Shown here: positions 12,815 to 24,323 of the stretch, one piece after another
How the letters are laid out: the number at the start of each line of letters is the position of its first letter
Numbering within the stretch: the first letter of the stretch is position 1
Assembly (NCBI RefSeq): GCF_004011885.1
Contig: NZ_SBEF01000023.1
Coordinates: forward strand, 1 to 56,322
DNA length: 56,322 nucleotides
Reading direction: 5' to 3'
Origin: Serratia microhaemolytica
Lineage (GTDB): Bacteria; Pseudomonadota; Gammaproteobacteria; Enterobacterales; Enterobacteriaceae
Program-made: the position numbers and the translations under genes
The notes under the pieces: model-generated
Seen by the model: only the letters and a program-made list of their open reading frames with translations
Told to the model about the DNA's origin: nothing
Databases searched by the model: none

Positions 12815-14350
12815 CTAGTTCAAACTGGGCAGTATCCCGACCGGCATTAGCGAGGTTAAATGTCCAGCAGCGATCAACTGATCAGCCATGGCGATATCGG
12901 GAGCAAAGAAACGGTCTTGGTCGTAGTAAGCAACATAGTTACGCAGTAGCGTGCGTGCCTGCTCCAAACTAACCGTGGTTTGTAGCCCTTTACGCAGATC
13001 AAGCCCCTGACAAGCCGCTAGCCACTCTACTGCCAGTACGCCACGCACATTTTCCGCCATTAACCACAAACGACGCCCGGCCGCTGGTGCCATTGAAACA
13101 TGATCCTCCTGATTGGCAGAGGTAGGAATGCTATCGACACTGGCGGGATGCGCGAGCGCCTTATTTTCACTGGCTAACGCTGCGGCAGTCACCTGGGCAA
13201 TCATAAAACCGGAATTGACCCCGCCATTTTCGACCAAAAAGGGTGGCAGTTGTGACATATGTTTATCCATCATCAATGAGATACGTCGCTCAGAGAGTGA
13301 TGCAATCTCGGCAAATGCCAGCGCCAGGTTATCAGCCGCCATGGCAACCGGCTCAGCATGGAAGTTTCCTCCAGACAACACATCACCCTGTTCAGCAAAC
13401 ACCAGCGGGTTATCAGAGACCGCATTCGCTTCAATCTCCAGCACGGTAGCCGCTTGGCGGATCTGTGTCAGGCAGGCACCCATTACCTGAGGTTGACAAC
13501 GCAGTGAGTAGGGATCTTGCACCTTATCGCAATGCTGGTGTGAATCAGAGATGGCACTACGTTCACCCAACAGGTGGCGATAAGCAGCAGCAGCATCGAT
13601 CTGGCCTTGCTGACCACGCACAGCATGAATACGCGCATCAAACGGATAACGTGAACCGAGCGCTGCCTCAACGGTCAAGCTACCAATCACCGTTGCCGCC
13701 GCATAGAGATCTTCAGCTTCAAACAGACCACGCAGGGCAAAAGCAGTAGAAACCTGGGTACCGTTCAATAGCGCCAGCCCCTCTTTGGCTGCCAAGGTTA
13801 ATGGCACCAAACCCGCTTTACTCAGCGCCTCGCGTGCAGGTAGCCATTCGCCTTTGAAACGTGCTTTTCCTTCCCCCAACAACACCAGACTCATATGCGC
13901 CAAGGGAGCCAGATCCCCTGATGCACCGACTGAACCTTTTAGCGGAATATGCGGATAAACCTCGGCATTGACCAGTGCAATCAGCGCTTGCAGTACCTCA
14001 AGGCGTACACCAGAGAAACCACGACACAGGCTGTTGATCTTGAGTACCATGATCAGACGAACCAGATTATCATCAGTCGCCTCACCAATACCGGCGGCAT
14101 GCGACAGCACAATTGAGCGCTGGAGGTTTTCCAGATCTTCACGCGCGATACGGGTCGATGCGAGTAGACCAAAGCCAGTATTGATACCGTAGGTAGTGCG
14201 ATTTTCTGCCACAATTTGCTCAACACAGGCGACACTACGCTCAATAATTGGGTAGGCTTGACGGTCAAGTGTCAGCCGAACCGGGTGTTGATACACTTGA
14301 CGTAATTCGGTCAGTGTCATTTGGCCTGGATGAATGGTCAATGCTCTCAT
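12815..14350 (-). CDS. hutH: Histidine ammonia-lyase
   Basis: HutH of 511 residues, the full length of the family. It removes ammonia from L-histidine to give trans-urocanate, the first step of histidine catabolism. The Ala143-Ser144-Gly145 triplet in [12 protein letters not shown] is the source of the MIO prosthetic group. Tyr and Asn residues of the active-site signature [11 protein letters not shown] are present near residue 55. Its ATG overlaps the hutU stop by 4 nt (ATGA), so the two are translationally coupled. The later pathway genes hutI and hutG are not in the window. Confidence 0.98.
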   Translation of the reverse strand: MRALTIHPGQMTLTELRQVYQHPVRLTLDRQAYPIIERSVACVEQIVAENRTTYGINTGFGLLASTRIAREDLENLQRSIVLSHAAGIGEATDDNLVRLIMVLKINSLCRGFSGVRLEVLQALIALVNAEVYPHIPLKGSVGASGDLAPLAHMSLVLLGEGKARFKGEWLPAREALSKAGLVPLTLAAKEGLALLNGTQVSTAFALRGLFEAEDLYAAATVIGSLTVEAALGSRYPFDARIHAVRGQQGQIDAAAAYRHLLGERSAISDSHQHCDKVQDPYSLRCQPQVMGACLTQIRQAATVLEIEANAVSDNPLVFAEQGDVLSGGNFHAEPVAMAADNLALAFAEIASLSERRISLMMDKHMSQLPPFLVENGGVNSGFMIAQVTAAALASENKALAHPASVDSIPTSANQEDHVSMAPAAGRRLWLMAENVRGVLAVEWLAACQGLDLRKGLQTTVSLEQARTLLRNYVAYYDQDRFFAPDIAMADQLIAAGHLTSLMPVGILPSLN

Positions 14351-16038
14351 GCTTTCTCTCCCTGGGAGTCAGTTAACATCGGTAAATTGAGTTTATGCTG
14401 TTGGGCACAGTCAATCGCAATTTGGTAGCCCGCATCAGCGTGGCGCATCACACCCGTAGCGGGATCATTGTGCAGCACGCGAGCAATCCGCTGCGCAGCT
14501 TCATCACTACCATCACAAACAATCACCATTCCTGAGTGTTGTGAAAAACCCATGCCAACACCACCACCGTGATGCAGTGAAACCCAGGTAGCTCCGCCGG
14601 CGGTATTTAGCAGTGCATTCAGTAACGGCCAGTCAGAAACCGCATCAGAACCATCTTTCATCGCTTCGGTTTCACGATTTGGACTGGCCACCGAGCCAGA
14701 GTCGAGATGATCACGACCGATCACGATTGGTGCAGAGAGTTCGCCGGTGCGTACCATCTCGTTAAATGCCAATCCCAACTTGGCACGCAGACCTAAACCA
14801 ACCCAGCAGATACGTGCCGGTAACCCCTGAAAACTAATACGTTCACGCGCCATATCCAGCCAATGGTGCAAATGTTGATCATCGGGGATCAATTTCTTCA
14901 CCATCGCATCGGTTTTATAGATATCTTCGGCATCACCGGAGAGCGCAGCCCAGCGGAACGGGCCAATACCACGGCAGAATAACGGACGGATATAAGCGGG
15001 TACAAAACCTGGGAAATCAAACGCGTTATCAACGCCCATCTCTTTCGCCATTTGGCGAATATTATTGCCATAGTCAAAGACAGGGATCCCCATCTGCTGG
15101 AACGCCAGCATCGCCTTGACATGCTCGGCCATTGACTGTTTAGCTGCAGTGACCACCAGCGAAGGCTCAATTGGTCCACGGCGGCGATACTCTTGCCAAC
15201 TCCAGCCCTTGGGTAGATAGCCATTAAGTGGATCGTGCGCACTGGTCTGGTCGGTCACCATATCTGGCCGTACGCCACGTTTTACCAGCTCAGGCAAGAT
15301 CTCTGCCGCATTACCACACAACGCAATTGAGATCGCCTGACCTGCGGCGGTATATTTCTTTATCCGTGCCAATGCATCATCGAGATCGTTGGCCTGCTCA
15401 TCGACATAGCGTGTTTTCAGGCGGAAATCGATCCGGCTCTGCTGGCATTCAATATTCAGGGAACACGCACCGGCTAATGTTGCTGCCAGCGGTTGAGCAC
15501 CCCCCATACCGCCTAGGCCGGCAGTGAGTACCCAGCGTCCACGCAAGTTGCCTTCATAGTGCTGGCGCCCGGCTTCGACAAAGGTTTCATAAGTGCCCTG
15601 CACGATGCCTTGGCTACCAATGTAGATCCAGCTACCGGCTGTCATCTGGCCATACATCGCCAACCCTTTAGCATCTAGCTCATTAAAGTGTTGCCAGGTT
15701 GCCCAGTGTGGCACCAGATTGGAGTTAGCAATTAACACTCGCGGTGCATTAGCGTGGGTTTTGAACACACCGACCGGCTTGCCCGACTGCACTAGCAGTG
15801 TCTCATCATCTTCTAACGTTTTGAGTGTTGAAACGATTTTATCGTAGCACTCCCAGTTGCGTGCAGCGCGACCAATCCCGCCATAGACCACCAACTCATG
15901 TGGATTTTCAGCAACCTCAGGATCTAGGTTATTCATTAACATGCGCAGCGGTGCTTCGGTCAGCCAGCTCTTTGCGTTCAGCTTAGTGCCACGTGGAGCA
16001 CGGATATCAACATTACGTAATCGGTTATTGGTTGTCAC
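14347..16038 (-). CDS. hutU: Urocanate hydratase
   Basis: Urocanase of 563 residues (family about 555-560). It converts urocanate to imidazolone propionate using tightly bound NAD. The start chosen is GTG at 16038 ([17 protein letters not shown]), preceded by GAGGAAA. The frame is open a further 38 codons upstream, but that part crosses the promoter region and the HutC-like operator side and is not conserved. NAD-binding glycine-rich [14 protein letters not shown] and the signature [15 protein letters not shown] are present. It is first in the hutU-hutH operon. Confidence 0.97.
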   Translation of the reverse strand: MTTNNRLRNVDIRAPRGTKLNAKSWLTEAPLRMLMNNLDPEVAENPHELVVYGGIGRAARNWECYDKIVSTLKTLEDDETLLVQSGKPVGVFKTHANAPRVLIANSNLVPHWATWQHFNELDAKGLAMYGQMTAGSWIYIGSQGIVQGTYETFVEAGRQHYEGNLRGRWVLTAGLGGMGGAQPLAATLAGACSLNIECQQSRIDFRLKTRYVDEQANDLDDALARIKKYTAAGQAISIALCGNAAEILPELVKRGVRPDMVTDQTSAHDPLNGYLPKGWSWQEYRRRGPIEPSLVVTAAKQSMAEHVKAMLAFQQMGIPVFDYGNNIRQMAKEMGVDNAFDFPGFVPAYIRPLFCRGIGPFRWAALSGDAEDIYKTDAMVKKLIPDDQHLHHWLDMARERISFQGLPARICWVGLGLRAKLGLAFNEMVRTGELSAPIVIGRDHLDSGSVASPNRETEAMKDGSDAVSDWPLLNALLNTAGGATWVSLHHGGGVGMGFSQHSGMVIVCDGSDEAAQRIARVLHNDPATGVMRHADAGYQIAIDCAQQHKLNLPMLTDSQGEKA

Positions 16039-16129
16039 AGCGATTTCCTCATGCAATATCAAGGTAGATCTCGTTGCTTGGCGGCAATGCACCGAGCGTA
16101 GGAGAGTGTCATTATTGCTATAATATATA

Positions 16130-16143
16130 CATGTATGTACAAG
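16130..16143. promoter_or_regulatory. Candidate HutC operator
   Basis: CATGTATGTACAAG is an imperfect palindrome close to the known HutC-type core TTGTATATACAA. It lies 92 nt upstream of the hutU GTG start, in the expected position for repression of hutUH by HutC, which is relieved by urocanate. The repressor gene itself is not in this window. Confidence 0.5.
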
Positions 16144-16293
16144 TACATTCAAGAGTGTTAGCTAACAGTAAAGTCACAGCATAAATCGGGTTGGAATGTG
16201 GTTTTGATATTGATTTTTATCATTAAAAAAATATATTTCCCTGTAATGGAATACTGGGGTGGTAAAAAAAATTAATTCATCATGTCTCATTTT

Positions 16294-16309
16294 TGTGTTG
16301 CATATCACA
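16294..16309. promoter_or_regulatory. Candidate CRP (CAP) binding site
   Basis: TGTGTTGCATATCACA fits TGTGA-N6-TCACA with one mismatch in the first half-site and correct spacing. It is about 260 nt upstream of hutU. Known enteric hut operons are activated by CRP-cAMP, so hutUH is the more likely target than cysJIH. Confidence 0.5.
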
Positions 16310-16624
16310 ATTAATTCACATAATTATTACAACACCGAAAGGTTAGTGTAAGAATCCGGCGGGCAGTGCCAGGACAATCGGCAAGGTAATGAGCGGGTGA
16401 TGATCATTGGGGGCACGATGGTCGTTAAGTGAGTGGCAGCGATGAAATGAGCAATAGTCATTTTGGTTATTATTTATCGCGATAGCTTATTTAATCGTTG
16501 GCTTAACACTCAGTACCCTAGCAGACTTCCTCAACAGCTTAACAAGCGCGATTACCGGGCAGCGGTGGATCGTGGCGGCAGGCAGAGTCACTCAGATTGA
16601 CTAAGTATAGGATATTGGCAGGCG

Positions 16625-18421
16625 ATGACGACGCAAACTTCAACCCCGTTACTCCCGTTAACCGCTGAACAGCTTGCCAGTCTGCAAGCGGTAATTGCTC
16701 ATTACTCACCAACACAACTGGCCTGGTTATCTGGTTATCTCTGGGCGTTGGCTAATCCGAATGCTCAGGGCAGTGCAACGGCGGCGGTTCCTGCCAATGC
16801 ACAGCCAGAGAGCATCACTATCCTTTCCGCTTCGCAGACCGGTAACGCGCGCCGTTTAGCAGAACAGTTGCGTGACGTGCTATCGGCAGCGCAACTTCCG
16901 GTCAAGCTAGTCAATGCCGGCGAGTATAAATTCAAGCAGATTGCCCAAGAACGTTGGCTGGTGCTGGTCACTTCAACACAGGGAGAGGGTGAGCCACCAG
17001 AGGAGGCGGTAGCACTGCACAAATTCCTGCATAGCAAGAAAGCGCCCTCGCTGGTCACGCTGCATTTTGCTGTGTTTGGTCTTGGCGACAGTTCCTATCC
17101 AAAATTCTGTCAAGCAGGGAAGGAGTTTGATGACCGATTGGCTGAGTTAGGAGCACAACGTTTACTGCCGCGTGTGGATGCTGATCTCGATTATCAGCCA
17201 CAGGCAGAGACCTGGCGTGGGCAATTACTGGATCAGTTAAAACAGCAGGTAAGCCACAGCGCCCCAGTCAATCTACCCACCAGCGCTAACCTGCTGGCTG
17301 CCAGTCAGCACTATACCCGGCAGCAGCCACTGCATGCCCAGTTGGCACTGAAGCAGAAAATCACCGGACGCAACTCAATCAAAGATGTGCGCCATATCGA
17401 GATTGACTTAGCACAGTCTGGCTTACGCTATCAACCGGGCGATGCGCTTGGCGTCTGGTTTGAGAATGATCCGCACTTGATCGATGAGCTGTTACAACTT
17501 GTCGGTCTATCTGGCGATGAACAGATTGAGCTATCGGGTAACAGCTTCGTGTTGCGCCAAGCGTTAAGTTGCCAACTGGAACTGACACAAAATACCGTGC
17601 CAATAGTCGAAAAATATGCCGCGTTGTCGCAGCATCCAACGCTGCTGAACTTATTGGCGGATAAACATCAATTACAGCGTTACGCAGCGCAGACGCCGAT
17701 TGTTGATATGGTGTACCAACAGCCGATGAAGTTGACGGCTCAGCAACTGGTGGGGTTACTCAGGCCGCTGACACCACGGCTATATTCGATTGCTTCATCA
17801 CAGGCAGAAAATGAACATGAAGTACACATTACCGTTGGTGTAGTGCGCTACCAGATTGATGGGCGTCAGCGCAGTGGTGCTGCCTCTGGATTTTTGGCCG
17901 ATCGCCTGCATGAGGGCGAGATGTTACGCATCTTTATCGAGCACAACGATCACTTCCGTTTACCCGTCAATCCGCAAAGCCCAGTGATCATGATTGCTGC
18001 TGGTACAGGTATCGCGCCATTCCGGGCTTTCATGCAACAGCGAGAGGCGGAAGGTGCAGGTGGTAAAAACTGGTTGTTGTTTGGCAACCCACACTTCAGT
18101 GAAGATTTTTTATATCAGGTGGAGTGGCAACGTTATGTCAAACAAGGGTTATTAACCCACATCGATTTAGCATGGTCGCGTGATCAGCCACATAAGGTGT
18201 ATGTGCAAGATAAGTTACAGCAACAAGGGGCGCGCTTATGGCAATGGCTACAGCAGGGCGCACATATTTATGTTTGTGGTGATGCCAAACAGATGGCCAA
18301 ACAGATTGAAACCACACTGCTGGCGTTGATCGCACAGTATGGCGGCATGAGTCAGGAACTGGCAGAAGAGTTTTTAAATGAGTTGCGCGTAGCGCGCCGT
18401 TACCAGCGAGATGTCTACTAA
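16625..18421 (+). CDS. cysJ: Sulfite reductase (NADPH) flavoprotein alpha subunit
   Basis: CysJ of 598 residues (E. coli 599). This cytoplasmic diflavin reductase passes electrons from NADPH through FAD and FMN to CysI for reduction of sulfite to sulfide. The flavodoxin domain is residues 60-210, with [24 protein letters not shown] and [16 protein letters not shown]-binding [10 protein letters not shown] and the NADPH-binding segments [14 protein letters not shown] and VYVQDKL follow. The end ARRYQRDVY is typical of CysJ. Its TAA stop overlaps the cysI ATG by one base. Confidence 0.98.
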   Translation: MTTQTSTPLLPLTAEQLASLQAVIAHYSPTQLAWLSGYLWALANPNAQGSATAAVPANAQPESITILSASQTGNARRLAEQLRDVLSAAQLPVKLVNAGEYKFKQIAQERWLVLVTSTQGEGEPPEEAVALHKFLHSKKAPSLVTLHFAVFGLGDSSYPKFCQAGKEFDDRLAELGAQRLLPRVDADLDYQPQAETWRGQLLDQLKQQVSHSAPVNLPTSANLLAASQHYTRQQPLHAQLALKQKITGRNSIKDVRHIEIDLAQSGLRYQPGDALGVWFENDPHLIDELLQLVGLSGDEQIELSGNSFVLRQALSCQLELTQNTVPIVEKYAALSQHPTLLNLLADKHQLQRYAAQTPIVDMVYQQPMKLTAQQLVGLLRPLTPRLYSIASSQAENEHEVHITVGVVRYQIDGRQRSGAASGFLADRLHEGEMLRIFIEHNDHFRLPVNPQSPVIMIAAGTGIAPFRAFMQQREAEGAGGKNWLLFGNPHFSEDFLYQVEWQRYVKQGLLTHIDLAWSRDQPHKVYVQDKLQQQGARLWQWLQQGAHIYVCGDAKQMAKQIETTLLALIAQYGGMSQELAEEFLNELRVARRYQRDVY

Positions 18422-20136
18422 TGAGCAATAAACATCCAGTACCTCTGATAGTGGAAGGTGAGTTAACCGATGCCGAACGCATGAAGCAACAGAGTAACTT
18501 CCTGCGTGGCACCATTAGCGAAGACTTAGAGAATGGCCTCACTGGTGGTTTTAGCGGAGATAATTTCCTGCTGATCCGCTTTCATGGCATGTATCAACAG
18601 GATGACCGTGATCTACGCGCTGAGCGGACGGAGCAAAAACTGGAACCGCGCCACGCAATGATGCTGCGCTGTCGGTTGCCTGGCGGCATCATTTCACCGC
18701 AGCAGTGGCTGGCGATAGATCAGTTTGCGCAACAACACACACTCTACGGCAGCATCCGACTGACTAATCGACAAACATTTCAGTTTCATGGCATTGTGAA
18801 AGGGAAATTGAAATCGGCACACCAGTTACTGCACCAAGTGGGGCTTGATGCACTGGCGACCGCCAATGATGTTAACCGCAACGTACTCTGTACCTCTAAT
18901 CCCGTAGAGTCTGCCCTGCATCAACAGGCTTATCAGTGGGCAAAGCGGATCTCGGAACATCTGTTGCCACGCACGCGCGCTTACGCTGAGATTTGGCTCG
19001 ATCAGCAGAAAGTCGCCAGTACCGATCAAGAACCGATCCTCGGCAGCAGCTACCTACCACGTAAATTTAAAACTACGGTCGTGATCCCGCCACACAATGA
19101 GGTTGATCTGCACGCAAATGACATGAATTTTATTGCTATTGCTGAGAACGGTAACCTGGTTGGTTTTAACCTGCTGGTGGGTGGTGGGTTATCTATCGAG
19201 CATGGTAATCGCAATACTTATCCACGCACGGCTACTGAATTTGGCTATGTGCCACTTCAGCATACCCTGGCGGTTGCGGAAGCGGTGGTGACCACTCAGC
19301 GCGATTGGGGGAACCGCACTGATCGTAAAAATGCTAAAACCAAATACACCTTGGAGCGTGTTGGTGTTGAGGCATTTCGCGCCGAAGTGGAGAGACGCGC
19401 CGGTATCAGCTTCCAACCATCACGCCCCTATCAGCTCACTGAACGTGGCGATCGTATCGGTTGGGTAAAAGGCATAGATGATCTCTGGCACTTAACACTG
19501 TTTATCGAGAATGGTCGTCTCATTGATCTGCCTGGGCGACCGTTAAAAAGCGGCATGGCAGAAATTGCCAAAATTCATCAAGGGGATTTTCGTCTTACAG
19601 CCAATCAGAATCTGATTGTCGCTGGTGTTGCTGAGAGCGAAAAACAGCGTATCGAGACAGTGGCTCGCCAGCATGGCTTGATTGACGATCAGCACAGCCT
19701 ACTGCGTAAAAATGCAATGGCCTGTGTCTCTTTCCCTACCTGTCCACTGGCGATGGCTGAGGCAGAGCGCTTTTTGCCGACTTTTGTCAGCCAAGTCGAA
19801 CAGATTATGCAGCGGCATGGCATAGCAGATGAAGCGATAGTGATGCGCGTGACCGGTTGCCCGAATGGGTGTGGTCGATCACTCTTGGCAGAGCTAGGCT
19901 TAGTGGGCAAGGCATTAGGGCGCTACAACCTGCATTTGGGGGGCAACCGCGAAGGAACGCGTATTGCGCGCATGTACCGCGAGAATATACATCAAGATGA
20001 AATTCTACAGCTTATTGATCAGTTAATTGCCCGCTGGGCGACTGAGCGGGCTGTGGGTGAAGGATTTGGCGATTTTACTGTGCGTGCTGGCATCATCCGT
20101 GCAGTGCAGGATCCAGCACAAGACTTCTGGGATTAA
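18421..20136 (+). CDS. cysI: Sulfite reductase (NADPH) hemoprotein beta subunit
   Basis: CysI of 571 residues, one more than E. coli. It carries siroheme and a coupled [4Fe-4S] cluster and performs the six-electron reduction of sulfite. The cluster cysteines are Cys435 and Cys441 (CVSFPTC) and Cys480 and Cys484 (CPNGC). Substrate-binding arginines lie in [14 protein letters not shown]. It overlaps cysJ by one nucleotide and is followed 16 nt later by cysH. The siroheme synthase gene cysG is not in this window. Confidence 0.98.
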   Translation: MSNKHPVPLIVEGELTDAERMKQQSNFLRGTISEDLENGLTGGFSGDNFLLIRFHGMYQQDDRDLRAERTEQKLEPRHAMMLRCRLPGGIISPQQWLAIDQFAQQHTLYGSIRLTNRQTFQFHGIVKGKLKSAHQLLHQVGLDALATANDVNRNVLCTSNPVESALHQQAYQWAKRISEHLLPRTRAYAEIWLDQQKVASTDQEPILGSSYLPRKFKTTVVIPPHNEVDLHANDMNFIAIAENGNLVGFNLLVGGGLSIEHGNRNTYPRTATEFGYVPLQHTLAVAEAVVTTQRDWGNRTDRKNAKTKYTLERVGVEAFRAEVERRAGISFQPSRPYQLTERGDRIGWVKGIDDLWHLTLFIENGRLIDLPGRPLKSGMAEIAKIHQGDFRLTANQNLIVAGVAESEKQRIETVARQHGLIDDQHSLLRKNAMACVSFPTCPLAMAEAERFLPTFVSQVEQIMQRHGIADEAIVMRVTGCPNGCGRSLLAELGLVGKALGRYNLHLGGNREGTRIARMYRENIHQDEILQLIDQLIARWATERAVGEGFGDFTVRAGIIRAVQDPAQDFWD

Positions 20137-20152
20137 ACAAGAGGTAGACAAG

Positions 20153-20887
20153 ATGGCTCAATTCAATCTAGCAACATTGAACACCTTGCCTAAGGAGGGG
20201 CAAGCCTTGGCCTTAGTGATGGTCAACGGCCAGTTGGAACAGCTTTCAGCGATCGACAGGGTCGAATGGGCTTTAGAGCATCTACCGGGAGAGTTTGTGC
20301 TCTCCTCCAGTTTTGGTATTCAAGCGGCGGTTTGCCTTCATTTGGTGACGCGTATTAAGCCTGATATTCCGGTGATCCTGACCGACACAGGCTATCTGTT
20401 TCCAGAAACCTATCAATTTGTTGATCATTTGGTAGAACAGTTAAATCTCAACCTGAAAATTTTTCGTGCGGAGCTTTCTCCTGCTTGGCAGGAAGCCCGC
20501 TACGGCAAATTGTGGGAGCAAGGGCTAGAAGGTATTGAGAGCTATAACCAGATCAACAAAGTAGAACCGATGATGCGTGCACTGAGCACTCTTGGCGCAC
20601 AAACTTGGTTTTCTGGTTTACGGCGTGAGCAGGCAAGCAGCCGAGCCAATCTACCGGTACTGGCAGTGCAGCATGGTGTGTTTAAAATGTTGCCGATTAT
20701 CGATTGGAGTAATCGACAGGTTTATCAATATCTGACCGAACATGGTTTGAACTACCATCCGCTGTGGGAGCAGGGCTACCTCTCGGTCGGTGACACACAC
20801 ACCACCCAGAAGTGGCAGCAGGGCATGAGCGAAGAGCAGACGCGTTTTTTTGGCTTGAAACGTGAGTGTGGTCTGCATATCGGATAA
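20153..20887 (+). CDS. cysH: Phosphoadenosine phosphosulfate reductase
   Basis: CysH of 244 residues, the same length as E. coli. It reduces PAPS to sulfite using thioredoxin, supplying the substrate of CysIJ. The start is the ATG at 20153 ([10 protein letters not shown]), preceded by GAGGTAGACA; the frame is open upstream inside cysI, but that part is not homologous. PAPS-binding [11 protein letters not shown] and the C-terminal catalytic Cys239 in ECGLH are present. It is the last gene of cysJIH. Confidence 0.98.
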   Translation: MAQFNLATLNTLPKEGQALALVMVNGQLEQLSAIDRVEWALEHLPGEFVLSSSFGIQAAVCLHLVTRIKPDIPVILTDTGYLFPETYQFVDHLVEQLNLNLKIFRAELSPAWQEARYGKLWEQGLEGIESYNQINKVEPMMRALSTLGAQTWFSGLRREQASSRANLPVLAVQHGVFKMLPIIDWSNRQVYQYLTEHGLNYHPLWEQGYLSVGDTHTTQKWQQGMSEEQTRFFGLKRECGLHIG

Positions 20888-21141
20888 ATATTAGGCAGCA
20901 CATCAGTCGACAAGACGCTAGAATCAACCTATCGCTCTATGACTGGAGTCTATCGCACAGCAGGCGGTATGATGGAGAGCAGACAACATTAACAACCTAT
21001 CACAGTAAGCGTACTTGGTGGCATCAGCTTGAATATCGCGTGAGTGTGGAAGCTAAAGCGTGTGACGGTTTTACACTCTCACTGGTTTCAAAATGGTTAG
21101 TCGACTCGAACTGCTTGGATAGGTGACAAGAGGATCGATTG
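20888..21141 (+). other. cysH-ampE junction with an unrecognised reading frame
   Basis: An open frame runs in the plus direction from a GTG at 20866, inside the end of cysH, to 21126 (86 codons). Its product has a protein-like composition (SLYDWSLSHSRRYDGEQ, then WWHQLEYRVSVEAKA and FTLSLVSKWLVDS) but matches nothing I recognise. AmpD, which normally precedes ampE, is not encoded here and this frame does not resemble it. It may be the 3' remnant of a gene cut by the rearrangement that joined cysH to ampE. AGAGGA at 21129-21134 serves ampE. Confidence 0.3.
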
Positions 21142-21996
21142 ATGGCGCTGTTTACTCTACTGCTGGTTTTGGCATGGGAACAACTATTTAAACTGGGCGA
21201 GGTCTGGCATCTCGATCACCGCCTTGAGGTGGTGTTTCAACGTCTCAAACACTTCTCCTTCGGTCACACGCTACTGATCTGTACCGGCTGGATGGCATCG
21301 ATATGGCTGCTGCTCTGGCTGGTCAAAGGATTATTTTTCGGTGTGGTCATGCTACTGGTGTGGATCCTGATCGGCTTACTGTGCCTTGGTGCAGGTATCA
21401 CACGCAAACACTATCGTGCTTATCTGCAAGCAGCCAGGCAGGGCGAGAGTGACGCCAGGGAGCAGATGTCACAAGAACTGGCACTGATCCACGGTCTACC
21501 GAGTGAAGGCGGTGAAGTTGAACGGCTACGAGAACTGCAGAATGCGCTATTGTGGATTAACTACCGCTACTATTTTGCACCATTGTTTTGGTTTGTGCTG
21601 TGTGGTTCATTTGGTGCGGTAGCATTAGCAGGTTATGCTTTCCTGCGCGCCTATCAAACTTGGTTGGCGCGCCACTGCTCACCGCTACAGCGAGCACAAA
21701 GTGGGGTCGATTTCCTGTTACGTTGGCTTGACTGGATCCCAGTGCGTTTAGCAGGGGTCGCCTATGCTCTGCTTGGTCATGGTGAACGTGCTCTGCCAGC
21801 TTGGTTTGCTTCACTGATTGATCGGCACACCTCGCCCTACCGTGTTCTCACTTGCCTCGCTCAGCTCTCTTTAGCGCGTGAGCCGCATATCGATGCTGTA
21901 GAAACCCCCCGTGCTGCGGTGTTGCTAGCACGAAAAGTTACCCTGTTTGCCGTGGTAGCTATCGCATTACTGACCATTTATGGGGCATTAGTATAG
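21142..21996 (+). CDS. ampE: Inner membrane regulatory protein AmpE
   Basis: AmpE of 284 residues, the E. coli length, closely matching it throughout (start [20 protein letters not shown], end LTIYGALV). It has membrane segments near residues 45-65, 68-90, 145-170 and 265-284, with a cytoplasmic stretch between. AmpE accompanies AmpD in the ampDE operon linked to beta-lactamase regulation and peptidoglycan recycling; its own role is poorly defined. Here ampD is missing upstream. The in-frame TTG directly before the ATG is ignored because AGAGGA is well spaced for the ATG at 21142. Confidence 0.93.
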   Translation: MALFTLLLVLAWEQLFKLGEVWHLDHRLEVVFQRLKHFSFGHTLLICTGWMASIWLLLWLVKGLFFGVVMLLVWILIGLLCLGAGITRKHYRAYLQAARQGESDAREQMSQELALIHGLPSEGGEVERLRELQNALLWINYRYYFAPLFWFVLCGSFGAVALAGYAFLRAYQTWLARHCSPLQRAQSGVDFLLRWLDWIPVRLAGVAYALLGHGERALPAWFASLIDRHTSPYRVLTCLAQLSLAREPHIDAVETPRAAVLLARKVTLFAVVAIALLTIYGALV

Positions 21997-22459
21997 TGAT
22001 GTGGTCACGCTTGCTATTATCAACGGGTAATATTCAAATCGTTTGCGCGTTGATTATGGCCCGTTATTTGGCAGGTAGGTAAAACTGACAGATACCGGTT
22101 CACCCGGTATTCATCGGGTGCTTTGCTATAACCGCTATCAGAAACTGCCCCCATCATGTTGCCAGAAATGACAAAGCAGGTATCATGCAATCCACTGAGA
22201 GCCTGTTACAGTAGGCATCATTGTTGCCGTCAGTTTGGACCACCCACAGCGCGCAGAAATTGCAGCGTATAGCCGTGCACCACGATTTTTAGCACTGTTC
22301 AGGGACAAAATGGCAGCTAAAATGGCCCTAATCAGATAGGCGGTCAATCTTATCGACTAAATAGCAGTGGTTGCAGCCGACAACAGCAGCATGGTGTTAC
22401 TGAGGTTGTTTGCAACTTCTCTACTGGTCACAGCACAGATAATCTGGAGCAATAAACTT
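21997..22459. other. Intergenic region between ampE and yajQ
   Basis: A 463-nt stretch without a recognised gene. A hairpin with 7-bp stem ATACCGG/CCGGTAT at 22092-22110, without a T-run, might end the ampE transcript. The yajQ frame is open upstream of its ATG from 22367, but that part is not conserved. ampE and yajQ are not neighbours in E. coli, so this is a rearrangement junction. Confidence 0.45.
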
Positions 22460-22951
22460 ATGCCATCTTTCGACATTGTTTCTGAAATCGATATGCAAGA
22501 AGTGCGTAATGCGGTGGAAAATGCGACACGTGATCTTAGTACCCGTTGGGATTTTCGTAACGTCACGGCCAGTTTTGAACTAAATGAAAAGGGTCAATTG
22601 ATCAAGGTTGCCAGTGAATCAGACTTCCAAGTGCAACAATTGCTTGATATTTTACGTGAGAAGTTGAGTAAGCGTAATATCGATGGTGCAGCGCTGGAGA
22701 TCCCGAGTGAGTTGACCCATAGTGGCAAAACTTACAGTGTTGACGCTAAGTTAAAGCAAGGTATTGAGACCAGTGTGGCGAAACAGATCGTTAAGTTGAT
22801 CAAAGAGAGCAAGCTGAAGGTACAGGCACAAATTCAGGGTGAAGAGGTGCGCATAACCGGCAAGTCGCGTGATGATCTACAAAGTGTGATGGCGCTGGTG
22901 CGGCAGGGTAACCTAGGGCAACCGTTTCAGTTTAAAAACTTCCGTGATTAG
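22460..22951 (+). CDS. yajQ: Nucleotide-binding protein of the YajQ family
   Basis: Cytoplasmic protein of 163 residues, the E. coli length, starting [19 protein letters not shown]. It has the two ferredoxin-like halves of the family and ends in [15 protein letters not shown] and [11 protein letters not shown]. Family members bind nucleotides; a homologue in Xanthomonas is a c-di-GMP effector, but the role in enterics is not settled. The ATG at 22460 gives the family length. It faces cyoE across a shared terminator; yajR, which lies between them in E. coli, is absent. Confidence 0.95.
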   Translation: MPSFDIVSEIDMQEVRNAVENATRDLSTRWDFRNVTASFELNEKGQLIKVASESDFQVQQLLDILREKLSKRNIDGAALEIPSELTHSGKTYSVDAKLKQGIETSVAKQIVKLIKESKLKVQAQIQGEEVRITGKSRDDLQSVMALVRQGNLGQPFQFKNFRD

Positions 22952-23006
22952 TTCGCCGTGATTAGTTTAGATGGTCACTGACGACAGTGAAAAATCATCA
23001 CTATTT

Positions 23007-23042
23007 AAAACCGTTGCTGATTTCAGCATCAGCAACGGTTTT
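23007..23042. terminator. Bidirectional terminator between yajQ and cyoE
   Basis: Perfect 15-bp inverted repeat (23007-23021 with 23028-23042, core ACCGTTGCTGAT) with a 6-nt loop. It is flanked by A and T tracts so that it ends in T on either strand. It lies between the convergent yajQ and cyoE genes and should terminate both. Confidence 0.9.
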
Positions 23043-23086
23043 AATAGCGTATATCGTCTGTTCGAACAGTTGAGTAAGCAGCGTGG

Positions 23087-23968
23087 TTACAGTGCGCTGA
23101 ATAACATCTCAGAGTTGACACTGAAATCGACCGACATCATTACGCTTAATGAGATGATTGCCACGATCGAGAACGCGAACAGTTTGCGCGCCCAAATACC
23201 ATCATTCTCAGTTTTATAGCCACGTAACGCCATGCCAAGCCACCAAAGGCTAACTGCCGCAGCGACTGCTAAGTACTTGTAGCCAGCATAGCCACCCAGT
23301 GTCAGCATCAGGGTAGCGACCATAAATGCCAGAATGTAGAGTATGATGTGATTTTTAGCCACAGAGATACCCTTCACCACCGGCAGTACTGGGATATTGG
23401 CAGCTTGGTAATCTTTAAAACGGAAAATCGCAATGGCATAGGAGTGGGGCATCTGCCACAGACTGAAAATTGCCAGTAAGATCAGCGCACCCATATCAAA
23501 GGATTGCGTTACTGCACAATAACCAATCACCGGTGGCGCGGCACCGGATAAACTGCCAATCAAGGTGCCGTAAACTGAATGGCGTTTCATGTACAAGCTG
23601 TAAACACCAACATAAACCACGAAACCCATCACCGCCAGCCACATCGCCAGCGGATTAGCCAAGGTGTAGAGCAGCACAAAACCAGTAATACCGAGTAGGG
23701 TAGCGTAAATCAGGCTGATATGTGGTTTGATCAGCCCTTGTACCAATACTCGGTTTTTGGTTCGCTCCATCTTTTTGTCGATGTCACGGTCAATGTAGTT
23801 ATTGAATACGCAACCCGATGCGACCACCAGCGACACACCGAGTAGCGACGCAAAAAACAACCGGTAATCAATACTGCCCTTGGCTGCCAGCAAAAACCCG
23901 CCCACTACCGAAATAAGATTGCCGAAAATAATACCAGGCTTGGTTACTTGCAGGTATTGCTTGATCAT
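23087..23968 (-). CDS. cyoE: Protoheme IX farnesyltransferase (heme O synthase)
   Basis: CyoE of 293 residues, a UbiA-family membrane prenyltransferase with about seven to nine membrane helices. It converts heme B to heme O for cytochrome bo3. The prenyl-diphosphate motif [18 protein letters not shown] lies near residues 53-70. It is the last gene of cyoABCDE, 16 nt after cyoD. Confidence 0.97.
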   Translation of the reverse strand: MIKQYLQVTKPGIIFGNLISVVGGFLLAAKGSIDYRLFFASLLGVSLVVASGCVFNNYIDRDIDKKMERTKNRVLVQGLIKPHISLIYATLLGITGFVLLYTLANPLAMWLAVMGFVVYVGVYSLYMKRHSVYGTLIGSLSGAAPPVIGYCAVTQSFDMGALILLAIFSLWQMPHSYAIAIFRFKDYQAANIPVLPVVKGISVAKNHIILYILAFMVATLMLTLGGYAGYKYLAVAAAVSLWWLGMALRGYKTENDGIWARKLFAFSIVAIISLSVMMSVDFSVNSEMLFSAL

Positions 23969-23984
23969 GGCACCAACCTTGCGA

Positions 23985-24323
23985 CTAATCGAGCATCATA
24001 TTGATGTTAAGGTTGTACATAATCCACAGTGAACCGACCACCAGAATACCGATAATCACCGCAGTGAATACCAGCGCCACCAAGTTCCAACGCTCTTGTG
24101 ACGAAGTATTCATATGCAGGAAGTAGATTAAATGCACTATTACCTGGATCACGGCCATACCGATCACTATCGCCAGCGTGGTGCTTTGCGATGCCCAGTC
24201 GTTCATTACCATAGCAAATGGAATCACGGTAAGGATAATCGACAGGATGAAACCAGTCAGATAAGAGCGCACACTGCCGTGGCTGGCGCCACCATGAGAA
24301 GTGTGCTGGGATGAATGACTCAT
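23985..24323 (-). CDS. cyoD: Cytochrome bo3 ubiquinol oxidase subunit IV
   Basis: CyoD of 112 residues (E. coli 109), with three predicted membrane helices, a small subunit that helps assemble the bo3 oxidase. The ATG at 24323 ([12 protein letters not shown]) is used; the frame is open 13 codons further, inside cyoC. The start overlaps the cyoC stop by 4 nt. The His/Ser-rich N-terminus followed by [20 protein letters not shown] is typical. Confidence 0.96.
   Translation of the reverse strand: MSHSSQHTSHGGASHGSVRSYLTGFILSIILTVIPFAMVMNDWASQSTTLAIVIGMAVIQVIVHLIYFLHMNTSSQERWNLVALVFTAVIIGILVVGSLWIMYNLNINMMLD

Larger units (their letters stand above)
16039..16624. other. Divergent hutU/cysJ intergenic region
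   Basis: A 586-nt region carrying promoters for hutUH (leftward) and cysJIH (rightward). The left half holds a HutC-like operator and a CRP-like site, listed separately. The stretch 16190-16330 is A+T-rich. The right half should contain CysB-dependent promoter elements, but CysB sites are too degenerate to place by eye. Confidence 0.55.

Noticed and set aside
14347-16152. Urocanase start at 16152 (601 residues)
   Set aside because: The added 38 residues are not conserved and would place translation across the operator region; GTG at 16038 with GAGGAAA gives the family length.
22971-23219. An 82-codon plus-strand frame after yajQ
   Set aside because: It runs through the bidirectional terminator hairpin and into the antisense of the cyoE 3' end.
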